Source of the DNA: Pseudooceanicola batsensis HTCC2597
GTDB lineage: Bacteria; Pseudomonadota; Alphaproteobacteria; Rhodobacterales; Rhodobacteraceae
Assembly: GCF_000152725.1 (NCBI RefSeq)
Contig: NZ_CH724131.1
Location: 2,077,739 to 2,141,738, forward strand
Direction: 5' to 3'
DNA length: 64,000 nt
Shown piece after piece: positions 26,950-36,183 of the stretch; the first letter of the stretch is position 1; each line of letters opens with the position of its first letter. The position numbers and the translations under genes were made by a program. The notes under the pieces are model-generated. The model did no database searches and was not told where the DNA came from. It saw nothing but the letters and a program-made list of their open reading frames with translations.

Positions 26950-28356
26950 ATGATGACACGATCCAACGTCCGCGTCACCGCGCTGCTCGGCACCGCCCTG
27001 ACGCTGATCCTGGCCCATGCCGCATCCGCCGCGACCGAAATCCGGCTGTCCGACAGTCAGGTTCCGAACCTCAACGAGGAGTGCCGCACGCTGGTCGAAC
27101 ATATCCGCGACCGCAACAACATGGTTCCCGACGAGCGCAGCCAGGACGTGCTTCGCGCGCTGAACAACGACAATGCCGAGGCCTGCACCGACCTCGCCAC
27201 CGTTCTGCAGGACATGCCAGCCGAGAACCGTGACCAGGCCGATGCCACCGCCCGCGACAGCGAAAGCGTCACCAACCGCGAGAGCGAAGAGGTGAGCGAG
27301 CGCGTCGAACTCGAGCAGGAGGCCACCATCGAAGGTGTCGCCGCCGTCAACGTGCCCGAGCCCAATGTCGACGTCGAGGTCGATCCGCCGCAGGTGACCG
27401 TGCGCAAGTCGCAGCCCGAGGTCAGCGTCGAAGAGGCTCCCTCGACCATCCAGGTTCAGCAGCCGCAACCGAATGTCGAGGTTGAGATCCCCGAGATCGT
27501 CGTGCGCGTGGAAGTGCCGGCCCCCTCGATCTTCATCCAGTCCGACGACCCGACCGTCCGCGTCTCGAGCGCCGATCCGCAGGTCGAGGTGCAGCAGGGC
27601 GAGCCCCGCGTGACCGTGACCCAGCCCGATCCGGAACTGCAGGTCGATCTCGGCGTCGATGCCGAAGGCGACGCGGACCAGACCGACACTGAGACGCGCC
27701 AGACCGCCGAGAACGAAGACGGCTCGGACGTGAACCGCGGCGGCGACGTCCAGATTGCCTCGAACGAACCGCAGGTCGAGATCGTTCAGCCCGAGGGTCA
27801 GCCGGGGCTGTCCATCAACCGGGCACAGCCGCAGGTGCAGTTCGAGGGCAGCGAGCCGAACGTCTCGGTCCGTTTCACCCAGCAACCCACCGTGGAACTG
27901 GCGCAGACGGGCGAGGTCCAGGTGACCTTCGAAACCGCGGAAGAGCGTCAGGCCCGGCTCGAACGGCAACAGAACGAACAGCCGCAGAACGAGCGTCAGA
28001 CGGCCGGCAATGCGCCCGAGCAGGGTGAAAACGCCAACGATCAGCGCATGGCGAATGTCCTGCTCGTGCGTGACCTGCTCGGCATGGAAGTGATCGGCGC
28101 GAACGGCGAGGAACTCGGTGAACCAGAAGCCGTGATCGAACGCGACGGCCAGATCATGCTGGTGATCGACGAAGGCGGTTTCCTCGGCCTCGGCGAAGAC
28201 CAGACCGCCGTGCCGCTGAGCCGTGTCCAGATGGACGCTCAGAACGAACGGCTCCAACTGCAGGAGCTGACGGCAGCCGAAATCGACGATGCGCGCGACT
28301 TCGAATACGACGCATCGGAAGAAGTGGATAGCGACCGCGAGATCCGCCTGAACTGA
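26950..28356 (+). CDS. Secreted acidic protein with nine-residue repeats and a PRC-barrel domain
   Basis: This 468-residue protein has a signal peptide (about residues 1-27) and a helical acidic segment to about 135. Next comes a block of 11 tandem nine-residue units, P-x-V-x-V-x4, in exact register (residues 138-236). After an acidic linker, a second looser block of the same kind spans about 274-327. A Gln-rich charged stretch leads to a C-terminal PRC-barrel domain (about 369-440). The start has a perfect AAGGAGG ribosome-binding site. PRC-barrels bind proteins or RNA and occur in photosynthetic and ribosome factors. The protein is probably periplasmic or cell-surface; the role is unknown. 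Confidence 0.8.
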   Translation: MMTRSNVRVTALLGTALTLILAHAASAATEIRLSDSQVPNLNEECRTLVEHIRDRNNMVPDERSQDVLRALNNDNAEACTDLATVLQDMPAENRDQADATARDSESVTNRESEEVSERVELEQEATIEGVAAVNVPEPNVDVEVDPPQVTVRKSQPEVSVEEAPSTIQVQQPQPNVEVEIPEIVVRVEVPAPSIFIQSDDPTVRVSSADPQVEVQQGEPRVTVTQPDPELQVDLGVDAEGDADQTDTETRQTAENEDGSDVNRGGDVQIASNEPQVEIVQPEGQPGLSINRAQPQVQFEGSEPNVSVRFTQQPTVELAQTGEVQVTFETAEERQARLERQQNEQPQNERQTAGNAPEQGENANDQRMANVLLVRDLLGMEVIGANGEELGEPEAVIERDGQIMLVIDEGGFLGLGEDQTAVPLSRVQMDAQNERLQLQELTAAEIDDARDFEYDASEEVDSDREIRLN

Positions 28357-28384
28357 TACCAGGTCAGACCTCGATTATCCCGGA

Positions 28385-28412
28385 CCGGGCGGCCCAGCCG
28401 CCCGGTTCTTTC
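28385..28412 (+). terminator. Rho-independent terminator of the repeat/PRC-barrel gene
   Basis: CCGGGCGGC (28385-28393) and GCCGCCCGG (28397-28405) form a perfect 9-bp stem with a 3-nt loop, followed by the T-rich TTCTTTCGT. Confidence 0.85.
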
Positions 28413-28468
28413 GTATCTGTCAGTCATGGCGAGGTGTCAGGGCAGCCCGCGCCCCGGCCGCGGCCCCG

Positions 28469-29239
28469 TCAGCCCATCAACCCGCGCCGCAGCAGGTTTC
28501 CGCCGGCAAGAAGCAGCACGACCAGCGTCGCCTTCCGGAACGCCTGCTGGTCGATGCGGTCCTGCACCTTGAACCCGATCCACATGCCCAGCAGCGCCGG
28601 CACGAGGAGAACGACGGCAAACGGCAGGGTCTCCGCGCGCACAACTCCGCTGGCCATATGCGCCCCCAGCAGCGCGAGGGCGCCCAGACCATAGATCACC
28701 CCCTGCACGCGGACATGTTCCTGCTTGGGCGTCTGCAGCGCCGTCAGATAGGCCACGGTCGGCGGCCCCCAGACCCCGGAGAATCCTCCGATGAACCCGG
28801 CGAAGGCGGCCACCGAGACTTCGATCCAGCGTGAGGGGCTTGCCCCCAGCGTCAATTGACGGCCCATCAGCTGGGTGACGGCGAACACCACGATCGGCAC
28901 CCCGATCAACAGCAGCATCACGTTGGCCGGAAGGATGCGGACCATCTGCGCCGAAACGACCAGCGCGACCAACCCCACGGTCAGGAAGATCCGGAACCGT
29001 TTGACCGCCGCCCAGGCCGCCGCCCCGCCCTGCCGCATCGCCTGCCACCCGTTGGTCGCGAGCGTGGGCAGGATGAGCCCGGCAAGCGCCAGTTCCGGCG
29101 AGACGAAGGACCCCATTCCCGAGATCATGATCATCGGCATGGCAAAGCCCACCATCCCCTTGATCACGCCGGCGAGGAGCCCCACAAACAGGCAGGCCGC
29201 CAGGGCCGGCAGCGGGACGAGGTCGATGAGCATTTCCAT
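28469..29239 (-). CDS. TauE/SafE-family membrane exporter
   Basis: This 256-residue membrane protein has about eight hydrophobic segments and a glycine-rich repeat in each half (VGLLAGVIKGMVGFAMPM near residue 19 and AGFIGGFSGVWGPPTVAYL near 147). It belongs to TauE/SafE but differs clearly from the copy at 17.1 kb, being shorter and lacking the GVGGG form of the motif. It is monocistronic and divergent from mcd. The exported anion is unknown. Confidence 0.88.
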   Translation of the reverse strand: MEMLIDLVPLPALAACLFVGLLAGVIKGMVGFAMPMIMISGMGSFVSPELALAGLILPTLATNGWQAMRQGGAAAWAAVKRFRIFLTVGLVALVVSAQMVRILPANVMLLLIGVPIVVFAVTQLMGRQLTLGASPSRWIEVSVAAFAGFIGGFSGVWGPPTVAYLTALQTPKQEHVRVQGVIYGLGALALLGAHMASGVVRAETLPFAVVLLVPALLGMWIGFKVQDRIDQQAFRKATLVVLLLAGGNLLRRGLMG

Positions 29240-29288
29240 GCCTGCCCCTTACGCCGCGCTGCGACGCTCTGCCACTGGAAAAACCGCG

Positions 29289-29336
29289 GCGCAACATTAG
29301 GTCGCGCGACAGCCGGTCAACGCATATAAGTTGCGC
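29289..29336 (+). promoter_or_regulatory. Inverted repeat upstream of mcd
   Basis: GCGCAAC (29289-29295) is mirrored by GTTGCGC (29330-29336), with starts 41 bp apart, close to four helical turns. It lies 51-98 bp upstream of the mcd start. In Paracoccus the ethylmalonyl-CoA pathway genes are controlled by RamB; whether this is such a site is a guess. Confidence 0.3.
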
Positions 29337-29386
29337 TGCACCTGCAAAATGCGGTAGCCCGGACGAAATCGGATAGAGGATGATTC

Positions 29387-31075
29387 ATGGCGCATGACGG
29401 ACAGGATATCACTGGGGCGGGCAACGTGCTCCTGCCGGACCTCCTCGCACTGACGGGCGCGGCGATCGCCCCGGTCGAAGAGCTTCTGGAAAAGGCGCGC
29501 AACAGCGTCCGCGCCGCTGTTTTGGGGTCCGACGAAAAGATCACCACGCCGGCGGTCGAGCGGCACCAGACGGCCACCCACGGCCTCGCCTGGCTGGCGA
29601 CTTATGTGGAATCCCTCCGCCAGATGCAGAAGTGGGCCGAGCACCTGAAGAACGAGGGCAAGCTGGGCGAGATCGAACAGTTGATCCACCAGATCGCCTT
29701 TGGCGAATACCTCTGGCAGATCTATGGCGGCATCCAGATGTCGCAGAACGAGATCGTCCGCCTGCAGGACCTGGGCCTGTCGCAGGATGACCAGCGCGGG
29801 TTGATGTCCGACGCCGTGATGACGCTCTGCCAGTCCGGCAACACGCAAGACGCCCGGTCGCGGCTGGCCGAACTCATGGTCGAACAGCAGGGCGCCACGA
29901 TGTTCGGCGCCTCTGGCCTCGACGAAGAGCTCGAGATGATCCGCGACCAGTTCCGCCGCTACGCGGTCGAAAAGGTCGAGCCCCACGCCCATGAATGGCA
30001 CCTCAAGGACCAGCTGATCCCCATGTCGGTCATCGAGGAGCTGTCCGAGATGGGGGTCTTCGGGCTGACCATTCCCGAAAACCTCGGCGGGTTCGGCCTG
30101 TCCAAGGCCTCCATGTGCGTCGTATCCGAAGAACTCTCGCGCGGATACATCGGCGTCGGCTCGCTCGCGACCCGGTCCGAGATCGCCGCGGAACTGATCC
30201 TCGGCGGCGGCACGGAAGAGCAGAAAAGCCACTGGGTGCCCAAGATCGCCTCGGGCGAGATCCTTCCGACGGCGGTCTTCACCGAACCCAACACCGGCTC
30301 CGACCTGGCGTCGCTTCGCACCCGTGCGGTTAAGGATGGCGAGGACTATCGCATCACCGGCAACAAGACGTGGATCACCCACGCCGCCCGCACCCACGTC
30401 ATGACGGTGCTGGCCCGGACCGATCCCGAGACGACCGACCACAACGGCCTGTCGATGTTCCTGGCCGAGAAGCTCCCCGGCACCGACGAAGACCCCTTCC
30501 CGTCCGAAGGCATGACGGGCGGCGAGATCGAGGTGCTCGGCTATCGCGGCATGAAGGAATACGAGCTGGGCTTCGACAATTTCCACGTGAAGGGCGAGAA
30601 CCTCCTGGGCGGCAAGGAGGGCCAGGGCTTCCGCCAGCTGATGAAGACCTTCGAGGCCGCGCGCATCCAGACCGCCGCCCGCGCCATCGGCGTCGCCCAG
30701 GCCGCGCTGGACGTCGGTCTGCAATACGCGCTGGACCGCAAGGCCTTTGGCCAGCCTCTCGTCCACTTCCCGCGCGTCTCGGGCAAACTGGCGATGATGG
30801 CCGTCGAGATCGCGGTGGCGCGCCAGCTCACCTATTTCTCGGCCTTCGAGAAGGACAATGACCGGCGGTGCGACCTCGAGGCCGGCATGGCCAAGCTGTT
30901 GGGGGCCCGCGTGGCCTGGGCCTGCGCCGACAATGCGCTGCAGATTCACGGCGGAAACGGCTTTGCGCTGGAATATACCGTCAGCCGTCTGCTCTGCGAC
31001 GCCCGCATCCTCAATATCTTCGAAGGTGCGGCCGAAATACAGGCGCAGGTCATCGCCCGGCGCCTGCTCGGATAG
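29387..31075 (+). CDS. mcd: (2S)-methylsuccinyl-CoA dehydrogenase (ethylmalonyl-CoA pathway)
   Basis: This 562-residue flavoprotein is an acyl-CoA dehydrogenase with an extra N-terminal domain of about 160 residues before the normal catalytic core. That size and extension are typical of methylsuccinyl-CoA dehydrogenase and not of ordinary 380-residue family members. The core shows FTEPNTGSDLASLRT (FAD/acyl-CoA region), QIHGGNGFALEY and the C-terminal FEGAAEIQAQVIARRLL. The enzyme oxidises methylsuccinyl-CoA to mesaconyl-CoA during acetyl-CoA assimilation in bacteria without isocitrate lyase. No other pathway gene is in the window. It stands alone after a divergent promoter region. Confidence 0.85.
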   Translation: MAHDGQDITGAGNVLLPDLLALTGAAIAPVEELLEKARNSVRAAVLGSDEKITTPAVERHQTATHGLAWLATYVESLRQMQKWAEHLKNEGKLGEIEQLIHQIAFGEYLWQIYGGIQMSQNEIVRLQDLGLSQDDQRGLMSDAVMTLCQSGNTQDARSRLAELMVEQQGATMFGASGLDEELEMIRDQFRRYAVEKVEPHAHEWHLKDQLIPMSVIEELSEMGVFGLTIPENLGGFGLSKASMCVVSEELSRGYIGVGSLATRSEIAAELILGGGTEEQKSHWVPKIASGEILPTAVFTEPNTGSDLASLRTRAVKDGEDYRITGNKTWITHAARTHVMTVLARTDPETTDHNGLSMFLAEKLPGTDEDPFPSEGMTGGEIEVLGYRGMKEYELGFDNFHVKGENLLGGKEGQGFRQLMKTFEAARIQTAARAIGVAQAALDVGLQYALDRKAFGQPLVHFPRVSGKLAMMAVEIAVARQLTYFSAFEKDNDRRCDLEAGMAKLLGARVAWACADNALQIHGGNGFALEYTVSRLLCDARILNIFEGAAEIQAQVIARRLLG

Positions 31076-31101
31076 GAAGACCCGGCCCGATCCGGCCCCC
31101 C

Positions 31102-31122
31102 CGCCCGGCTGCGCGCCGGGCG
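31102..31122 (+). terminator. GC-rich hairpin after mcd (possible terminator)
   Basis: CGCCCGGC (31102-31109) pairs with GCCGGGCG (31115-31122), extended by outer C-run/G-run pairing. There is no U-run, so intrinsic termination is doubtful. Confidence 0.4.
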
Positions 31123-31263
31123 CGAGGGGGCTGCCGATCACACCTCGCCCCGGGCATTATACGGAAAAAAAAGTTCGGCCGATTTGAAACCGGTTCTCCG
31201 GGCGGCGCGTAACTCGGGTCATAGCGGCGGCAATAGAGCCTGTCGCAGATACCGAGAGGAAGT

Positions 31264-31827
31264 ATGATGAAAACCAAGTTTATCGCTGCTGTCGCCGCCG
31301 CCGCCGGCATCGCCACCGTTGCCGTCGCTCAGGAGAACCCGACTGTCGGCGGTGCGCCGATGATGGCCGACATGACCATCGCGGAAAACGCCTCCAACGC
31401 ACCGAACCTGACCACGCTCGTCTCGGCCGTGAAAGCTGCCGGCCTAGCCGAGACGCTGATGGGCGAAGGCCCCTACACCGTCTTCGCGCCGACCAACGAC
31501 GCCTTCGGCATGATTTCGGAAGCCTCGCTCAACCAGCTTCTGATGGACGAGAACCGCGGCCAGCTGCAGCAGATCCTGACCTGCCACGTCGTCGCGACCG
31601 AAGCCTTCTCGACCGACATCGCCGGCATGATCTCGGACGATGGCGGCATGCACGTCGTCCCCACGGTCGGCGGCTGCGGCCTCGAAGCCTACATGGAAGG
31701 CGGCGAGCTGAAGCTGAAGGACGAGAACGGCCGCGTCGCGACGGTGACCGTGGCGGATGTCGACCAGTCGAATGGCGTGGTCCACGTGATCGACCGCGTC
31801 CTGCTGCCCGCCGGCCAGGCAGGCTGA
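31264..31827 (+). CDS. Secreted fasciclin-domain protein
   Basis: This 187-residue protein has a signal peptide (about residues 1-22, ending AVAQEN) and one fasciclin (FAS1) domain. The two FAS1 signatures are visible: GPYTVFAPTNDAF near residues 70-82 and the final VVHVIDRVLLP near 171-181. Two cysteines (about 107 and 139) could form a disulfide. FAS1 proteins act in adhesion or as periplasmic binding proteins. It is preceded by GAGAGGAAG and followed by a strong terminator, so it is transcribed alone. Confidence 0.92.
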   Translation: MMKTKFIAAVAAAAGIATVAVAQENPTVGGAPMMADMTIAENASNAPNLTTLVSAVKAAGLAETLMGEGPYTVFAPTNDAFGMISEASLNQLLMDENRGQLQQILTCHVVATEAFSTDIAGMISDDGGMHVVPTVGGCGLEAYMEGGELKLKDENGRVATVTVADVDQSNGVVHVIDRVLLPAGQAG

Positions 31828-31853
31828 CCGACCCCCTCTGCAACGACGGGACA

Positions 31854-31884
31854 GGGGCGATCTGCGGATCGCCCCTTCTTTTTT
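31854..31884 (+). terminator. Rho-independent terminator of the fasciclin gene
   Basis: GGGGCGATC (31854-31862) and GATCGCCCC (31867-31875) form a 9-bp stem with a 4-nt loop, followed by TTCTTTTTT. Confidence 0.93.
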
Positions 31885-31978
31885 GCTCCTCTGCCGCGAT
31901 AGACTCGGGCCTTCAACCGCGCGTCCCTCTCTGATAGGTGACGCCGACCACGATCCGCCGTGAAGCCGAGGTACCGAG

Positions 31979-32815
31979 ATGCCGACGAAACCCTGCATTG
32001 TCTGCGTTGCCATAACCGGCTCCCTGCCGACCAAGGCCGACAATCCCGCCGTCCCGATCACCGTCGCCGAACAGGTCGAATCCACGCAGGAGGCTTTCGA
32101 GGCCGGCGCCACGATCTGCCATGCCCACGTCCGCAACGATGACGAGACCCCGTCCTCCGACCCGGAAAAATTCGCGCGTCTCAAGGAAGGGCTGGAAAAG
32201 CACTGCCCCGGCATGATCATCCAGTTCTCGACCGGCGGCCGCTCCGGCGCCGGCAGGGAACGCGGCGGGCATCTGTCCCTGCGCCCTGACATGGCATCGC
32301 TCTCTGTCGGCTCGAACAACTTTCCCACCCGCGTCTACGAGAACCCGCCCGACCTGGTCGACTGGCTCGCGGCCGAAATGATGGATCACGGCGTGAAGCC
32401 CGAGATCGAGGCCTTCGACCTGTCGCACATCCACCAGGCCGCGCAGATGTTCCGCCAGGGCAAGATCGCCGAAACGCCCTATGTCCAGTTCGTGATGGGG
32501 GTGAAGAATGCCATGCCGGTGGATCGGCCTACCTTCGATTTCTATATCGAGACGATGAGGCGGCTTTTGCCCGACAGCGAATGGTGCGCCGCGGGAATCG
32601 GCAAGGACCAGATCACCATCAACGAATGGACCGTTCCGGCGGGCGGGCATGCCCGCTGCGGGCTCGAGGACAACGTGCGCCTCGACCGAAAGACGCTGGC
32701 GCCGTCGAACGCCGCGCTGGTCCGGCGGATCGTGGATATCTGCGACCGGCACGAACGGCCCGTGGCAAGCTGGCAGCAGGCGCGCGAGATCCTCGGCTTG
32801 CCGATGCCCGCCTGA
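31979..32815 (+). CDS. BKACE-family beta-keto acid cleavage enzyme
   Basis: This 278-residue TIM-barrel protein is a member of the BKACE family (formerly DUF849), whose founder Kce cleaves 3-keto-5-aminohexanoate with acetyl-CoA in lysine fermentation. The zinc-ligand motif HAHVRN (about residues 48-53) and the later EAFDLSH segment are visible. BKACE enzymes condense a beta-keto acid with acetyl-CoA to give acetoacetate and a new CoA ester; the substrate here is unknown. It lies upstream of alanine dehydrogenase on the same strand with a 178-bp gap, so co-transcription is uncertain. Confidence 0.9.
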   Translation: MPTKPCIVCVAITGSLPTKADNPAVPITVAEQVESTQEAFEAGATICHAHVRNDDETPSSDPEKFARLKEGLEKHCPGMIIQFSTGGRSGAGRERGGHLSLRPDMASLSVGSNNFPTRVYENPPDLVDWLAAEMMDHGVKPEIEAFDLSHIHQAAQMFRQGKIAETPYVQFVMGVKNAMPVDRPTFDFYIETMRRLLPDSEWCAAGIGKDQITINEWTVPAGGHARCGLEDNVRLDRKTLAPSNAALVRRIVDICDRHERPVASWQQAREILGLPMPA

Positions 32816-32993
32816 CGCGAAAAGGACAGCCTTTCACACCTTTCGCCCGGAGCAGGATAATCTGTCGTTATCCAGCCTGAGCGCGCACATTGCTGCGAAG
32901 AAAGTGATCCTGCGCGGGAGAATGGAAAGGAAATTGCACGGAAATCCTGTTCCGCTGAAGGCATCCAGAGAAATGCCGATCAGGGAGGATGTC

Positions 32994-34136
32994 ATGATCA
33001 TCGGCTGTCCCAGGGAAATCAAGAATCACGAATACCGCGTTGGTCTCACCCCCGAGAGCGTCGCCGAGCTGACGCAGCGCGGCCATTCCGTGCTGATGGA
33101 AGCCGGTGCCGGAGATGGCATCGGTGCCGCGGATGACGACTATGCCGCCGCCGGCGCAGAGGTGACGGATGTCGAGACGGTCTTCGGTTGGGCGGATATC
33201 GTGGTCAAGGTCAAGGAGCCGCAGCGCGTGGAACGCGAGCGCCTGCGCACGGGCCAGACGCTTTATACCTATCTCCACCTCGCGCCCGATCCCGACCAGA
33301 CCGACGACCTGATCGACAGCGGCGCGACCTGCATCGCCTATGAAACCGTCACCGGTCCGGGCGGCGGCCTGCCCCTGCTCCGCCCGATGAGCCAGGTGGC
33401 CGGCCGCATGTCGGTCCAGGCCGGGGCGCATGCGCTGGAAAAGGCACAGGGCGGTCGCGGCGTCCTGCTGGGCGGGGTGCCGGGGGTCGCGCCGGGCCGG
33501 GTGATCGTCATCGGCGGCGGCGTGGTCGGCCGCAATGCCGCCCAGATGGCCGTCGGCCTTGGCGCGGATGTCACCGTCCTCGACCGATCGCACGACGTGC
33601 TCGAGGATATCGACCGCCAGTTCGCCGGACGGGTCCGCACGGTCTATTCGACCGCCACGGCGCTGAACGACCTGATCGGAGCCGCCGACCTCATCGTCGG
33701 TGCGGTGCTCATTCCGGGCGCATCGGCGCCGAAGCTGGTGACCCGGGCCATGCTCGGGGGCATGCAGCCGGGCACGGTGATCGTGGATGTCGCCATCGAT
33801 CAGGGCGGGTGTTTCGAGACCTCGAAGCCCACGACCCACGCGGACCCGATCTACGAGGTCGACGGCATCGTCCACTACTGCGTCGCGAACATGCCCGGCG
33901 CGGTGGCCCGCACCTCGACCTATGCGCTGAACAACGCCACGCTGCCGCACCTGCTGCGCATGGCCGACCTTGGCGTCAAGACGGCGCTGGATCGCGATGC
34001 GCACCTGCGCGCGGGGCTCAACGTGGCGGACGGCCGGATCACGTGCCGGCCCGTCGCCGAGGCGCAGGGGCTCGACTGGATTTCAGCCGAAGAGGCCCTG
34101 GCCCGCCTGCCGGACCGGACCCCGGAGCCGGCCTGA
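32994..34136 (+). CDS. ald: Alanine dehydrogenase
   Basis: This 380-residue enzyme interconverts L-alanine and pyruvate plus ammonia with NAD. It starts with the family-typical [20 protein letters not shown], carries the active-site region [13 protein letters not shown] (about residues 124-136) and has the NAD-binding [10 protein letters not shown] motif (about 177-186). I chose ATG 32994 with GGGAGG upstream; a longer open frame to 32649 overlaps the BKACE gene and is not conserved. It is convergent with the TRAP operon. Confidence 0.95.
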   Translation: MIIGCPREIKNHEYRVGLTPESVAELTQRGHSVLMEAGAGDGIGAADDDYAAAGAEVTDVETVFGWADIVVKVKEPQRVERERLRTGQTLYTYLHLAPDPDQTDDLIDSGATCIAYETVTGPGGGLPLLRPMSQVAGRMSVQAGAHALEKAQGGRGVLLGGVPGVAPGRVIVIGGGVVGRNAAQMAVGLGADVTVLDRSHDVLEDIDRQFAGRVRTVYSTATALNDLIGAADLIVGAVLIPGASAPKLVTRAMLGGMQPGTVIVDVAIDQGGCFETSKPTTHADPIYEVDGIVHYCVANMPGAVARTSTYALNNATLPHLLRMADLGVKTALDRDAHLRAGLNVADGRITCRPVAEAQGLDWISAEEALARLPDRTPEPA

Positions 34137-34150
34137 CCGCCCGCACGACC

Positions 34151-34180
34151 CGCGCGCCCGGACGAACCTCGTCCGGCGCG
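34151..34180. terminator. Hairpin between convergent ald and dctM
   Basis: GCGCGCCCGGACGA and TCGTCCGGCGCGC form a 13-bp stem with one bulged C and a 3-nt loop, exactly in the 58-bp convergent gap. It lacks a U-run on either side, so it may act as a boundary or stabiliser more than as an efficient intrinsic terminator. Confidence 0.5.
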
Positions 34181-34194
34181 CAACCCTGGCCGCC

Positions 34195-35517
34195 CTAACC
34201 GAGGACCCGCAGCAGGAAGAGCGTGATCCCGGGGAACAGGACAAGCAACGCGACCCGGACGATATCGGAGCCGACGAAATACATCACCGCGCCGTAGGTC
34301 TTCACGATCGGCGTCTCGCGATCCATCGAGTTGATCACGAACAGGTTCATCCCGACCGGAGGCGTGATCAGCCCCACCTCGACCACGATCAGCACGATGA
34401 TCCCGAACCAGATCGCGAACTCCTCGGGTCCGAGGCCGAAGTCCAGGGCCGAGACGATCGGAAAGAAGATCGGAATCGTCAGAAGGATCATCGACAGGCT
34501 GTCCATGAGACAGCCGAAAACGAGGTAGAGCGCCAGGATCAGCACCAGGACGGCCCAGGGGTTGAACCCCCGCTCGACCACCCAGGCGGCCAGTTCCTGC
34601 GGCACCTGCGTCAGCGCCAGGAAACCGTTGTAGAACGCCGCACCCAGCACGATGAAGAAGATCATCGCCGTGCTCTTGGCGGTCGAGAAGAAGCTGTCAA
34701 GCCACGCCCGGCCGCGCAGGCCGCCGTTGAGGTACGCGATCAGCCCCGTGCCCGCAGCTCCGACGGCCGCCCCTTCGGTCGGGGTGAAGAGGCCGAGATA
34801 GATGCCGCCCACGACCACCACGAAGACGATCAGGACCGGCAGGACGGCGATCAGAGACCCGAAGCGTTCGGCCATCGGCACGGGCGGGCGCACCCCGGCC
34901 GAATCCGGGTTGAGCCGGACGTAGATCGACACGGTGATCATGTAGCCCACGGCCGCCAGAAGGCCCGGGATGAAGGCGGCGAGGAACAGCTTGGCGATGT
35001 TCTGTTCCGCCAGGATCGCGTAGATCACGAGGATCACCGACGGCGGGATCAGGATCCCCAGCGTTCCGCCAGCAGCCAGCGTGGCCGAGGAGAACCCGCC
35101 GGAATAGCCGTAGCGCTTCATCTCGGGCAGGGCGACCTGCCCCATGGTGGCGGCGGTGGCGAGAGACGATCCGCAGATCGCCCCGAAGCCCGCACAGGCC
35201 CCGATCGCCGCCATGGCCACGCCGCCGCGCAGGTGCCCCAGCCAGCTTTCCGCCGCCTTGAACAGCGCCTGGCTCATCCCGCCAAGGGTGGCGAACTGCC
35301 CCATGAGCAGGAACATCGGCACGATCGACAGGGAATAGGACGAAAAGGTCGAATAGGTCTCGGACTTCAGCCGGGCCAGGGCGACGATGGTACCCCCGGT
35401 CACGAAGTACATGCCGCCGAAACCGACGGCGAACATCGCCAGCCCGATCGGCATCCGCAGAAAGATCAGCAGCATGAGGACCGGGAAGGACAGGAGCCCG
35501 ATGTCGAAATTGCTCAT
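34195..35517 (-). CDS. dctM: TRAP transporter large permease (DctM)
   Basis: This 440-residue inner-membrane protein has about twelve hydrophobic segments and the DctM hallmarks LPEMKRYGYSGGFSSATLAAGGTLGILIPPS-type region (about residues 147-177) and GLITPPVGMNLFV near 394. It is the ion-coupled translocation subunit of a TRAP importer. I chose ATG 35517, in an ATGA overlap with the dctQ stop; an upstream ATG would add 43 Arg-rich residues read from dctQ in another frame. Confidence 0.94.
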   Translation of the reverse strand: MSNFDIGLLSFPVLMLLIFLRMPIGLAMFAVGFGGMYFVTGGTIVALARLKSETYSTFSSYSLSIVPMFLLMGQFATLGGMSQALFKAAESWLGHLRGGVAMAAIGACAGFGAICGSSLATAATMGQVALPEMKRYGYSGGFSSATLAAGGTLGILIPPSVILVIYAILAEQNIAKLFLAAFIPGLLAAVGYMITVSIYVRLNPDSAGVRPPVPMAERFGSLIAVLPVLIVFVVVVGGIYLGLFTPTEGAAVGAAGTGLIAYLNGGLRGRAWLDSFFSTAKSTAMIFFIVLGAAFYNGFLALTQVPQELAAWVVERGFNPWAVLVLILALYLVFGCLMDSLSMILLTIPIFFPIVSALDFGLGPEEFAIWFGIIVLIVVEVGLITPPVGMNLFVINSMDRETPIVKTYGAVMYFVGSDIVRVALLVLFPGITLFLLRVLG

Positions 35518-36098
35518 CAGTGCGCGGCCCCCTCGACCGTCAGAAATGGACGCCCCGTGATCGTTTCGGCGACACGGGCCAAGGCGACATAGACCGACAC
35601 GACCGCCGCGACGCAGGCCCCGGCCAACGAGGCGGCATAGGCCCACCAGACCGGAAACTGCAACAGCATCGTCGTCTCGTTGTAGCGCATCTTGCCCGCC
35701 ATCCCTTCGTAGAGCTTCCAGGCGATGACGATCAGCGCGGCGGCGAAGACCACTTCCCAGACCGCCGACAGCAGGCGGTTGATCCGGCCCGACAGTTGCG
35801 ATGTCAGGATATCCACGGTCGCGTGGCTTCCGCTGATCTGCGCCAGCGGGAGGAAGGCGAAGATGCTGAAGGCGATCCCTGCCTCGACGATCTCGAAATC
35901 GCCGAGGACGGGACCGACCCCGGCGTCCAGCACCTGCTGCGCCAGCCCCGGCAGAAGCCCGGCGTCGATCATGCCGTGCATCAGGGTGTTCAGAGCCCGC
36001 CCGACGACCGAAACGACCGTCAGCAGGATCAGGAATGTCAGCACGATACCGCCCAGGATGGCGGCGAACCGGGCGAGGGTCAGAAAGACGCGGGTCAT
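35517..36098 (-). CDS. dctQ: TRAP transporter small permease (DctQ)
   Basis: This 193-residue protein has four hydrophobic helices (about residues 9-33, 70-90, 108-128 and 148-172). It also has the DctQ-type segment SGSHATVDILTSQLS between the second and third. It partners DctM in the membrane. It is somewhat longer than average (about 160-180), with an extra loop at 40-66. A GC-rich hairpin (36128-36153) separates it from dctP. Confidence 0.88.
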   Translation of the reverse strand: MTRVFLTLARFAAILGGIVLTFLILLTVVSVVGRALNTLMHGMIDAGLLPGLAQQVLDAGVGPVLGDFEIVEAGIAFSIFAFLPLAQISGSHATVDILTSQLSGRINRLLSAVWEVVFAAALIVIAWKLYEGMAGKMRYNETTMLLQFPVWWAYAASLAGACVAAVVSVYVALARVAETITGRPFLTVEGAAH

Positions 36099-36127
36099 TG
36101 GCCAGCCTGTTCCGGGGGTGAATGAAA

Positions 36128-36153
36128 CGCGCCGGATCCGTGGACCCGGCGCG
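36128..36153 (-). other. Intercistronic hairpin between dctP and dctQ
   Basis: CGCGCCGG (36128-36135) and CCGGCGCG (36146-36153) form an 8-bp stem. A hairpin after the receptor gene probably raises dctP message stability over dctQM; this is inferred. Confidence 0.55.
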
Positions 36154-36183
36154 GCGGGGGCGTCCGAGGGACAGCCCGTGGTG

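Noticed and set aside
32649..32993. N-terminal extension of alanine dehydrogenase
   Set aside because: The extended part overlaps the BKACE gene in another frame. The family start [13 protein letters not shown] with a good ribosome-binding site is at 32994.
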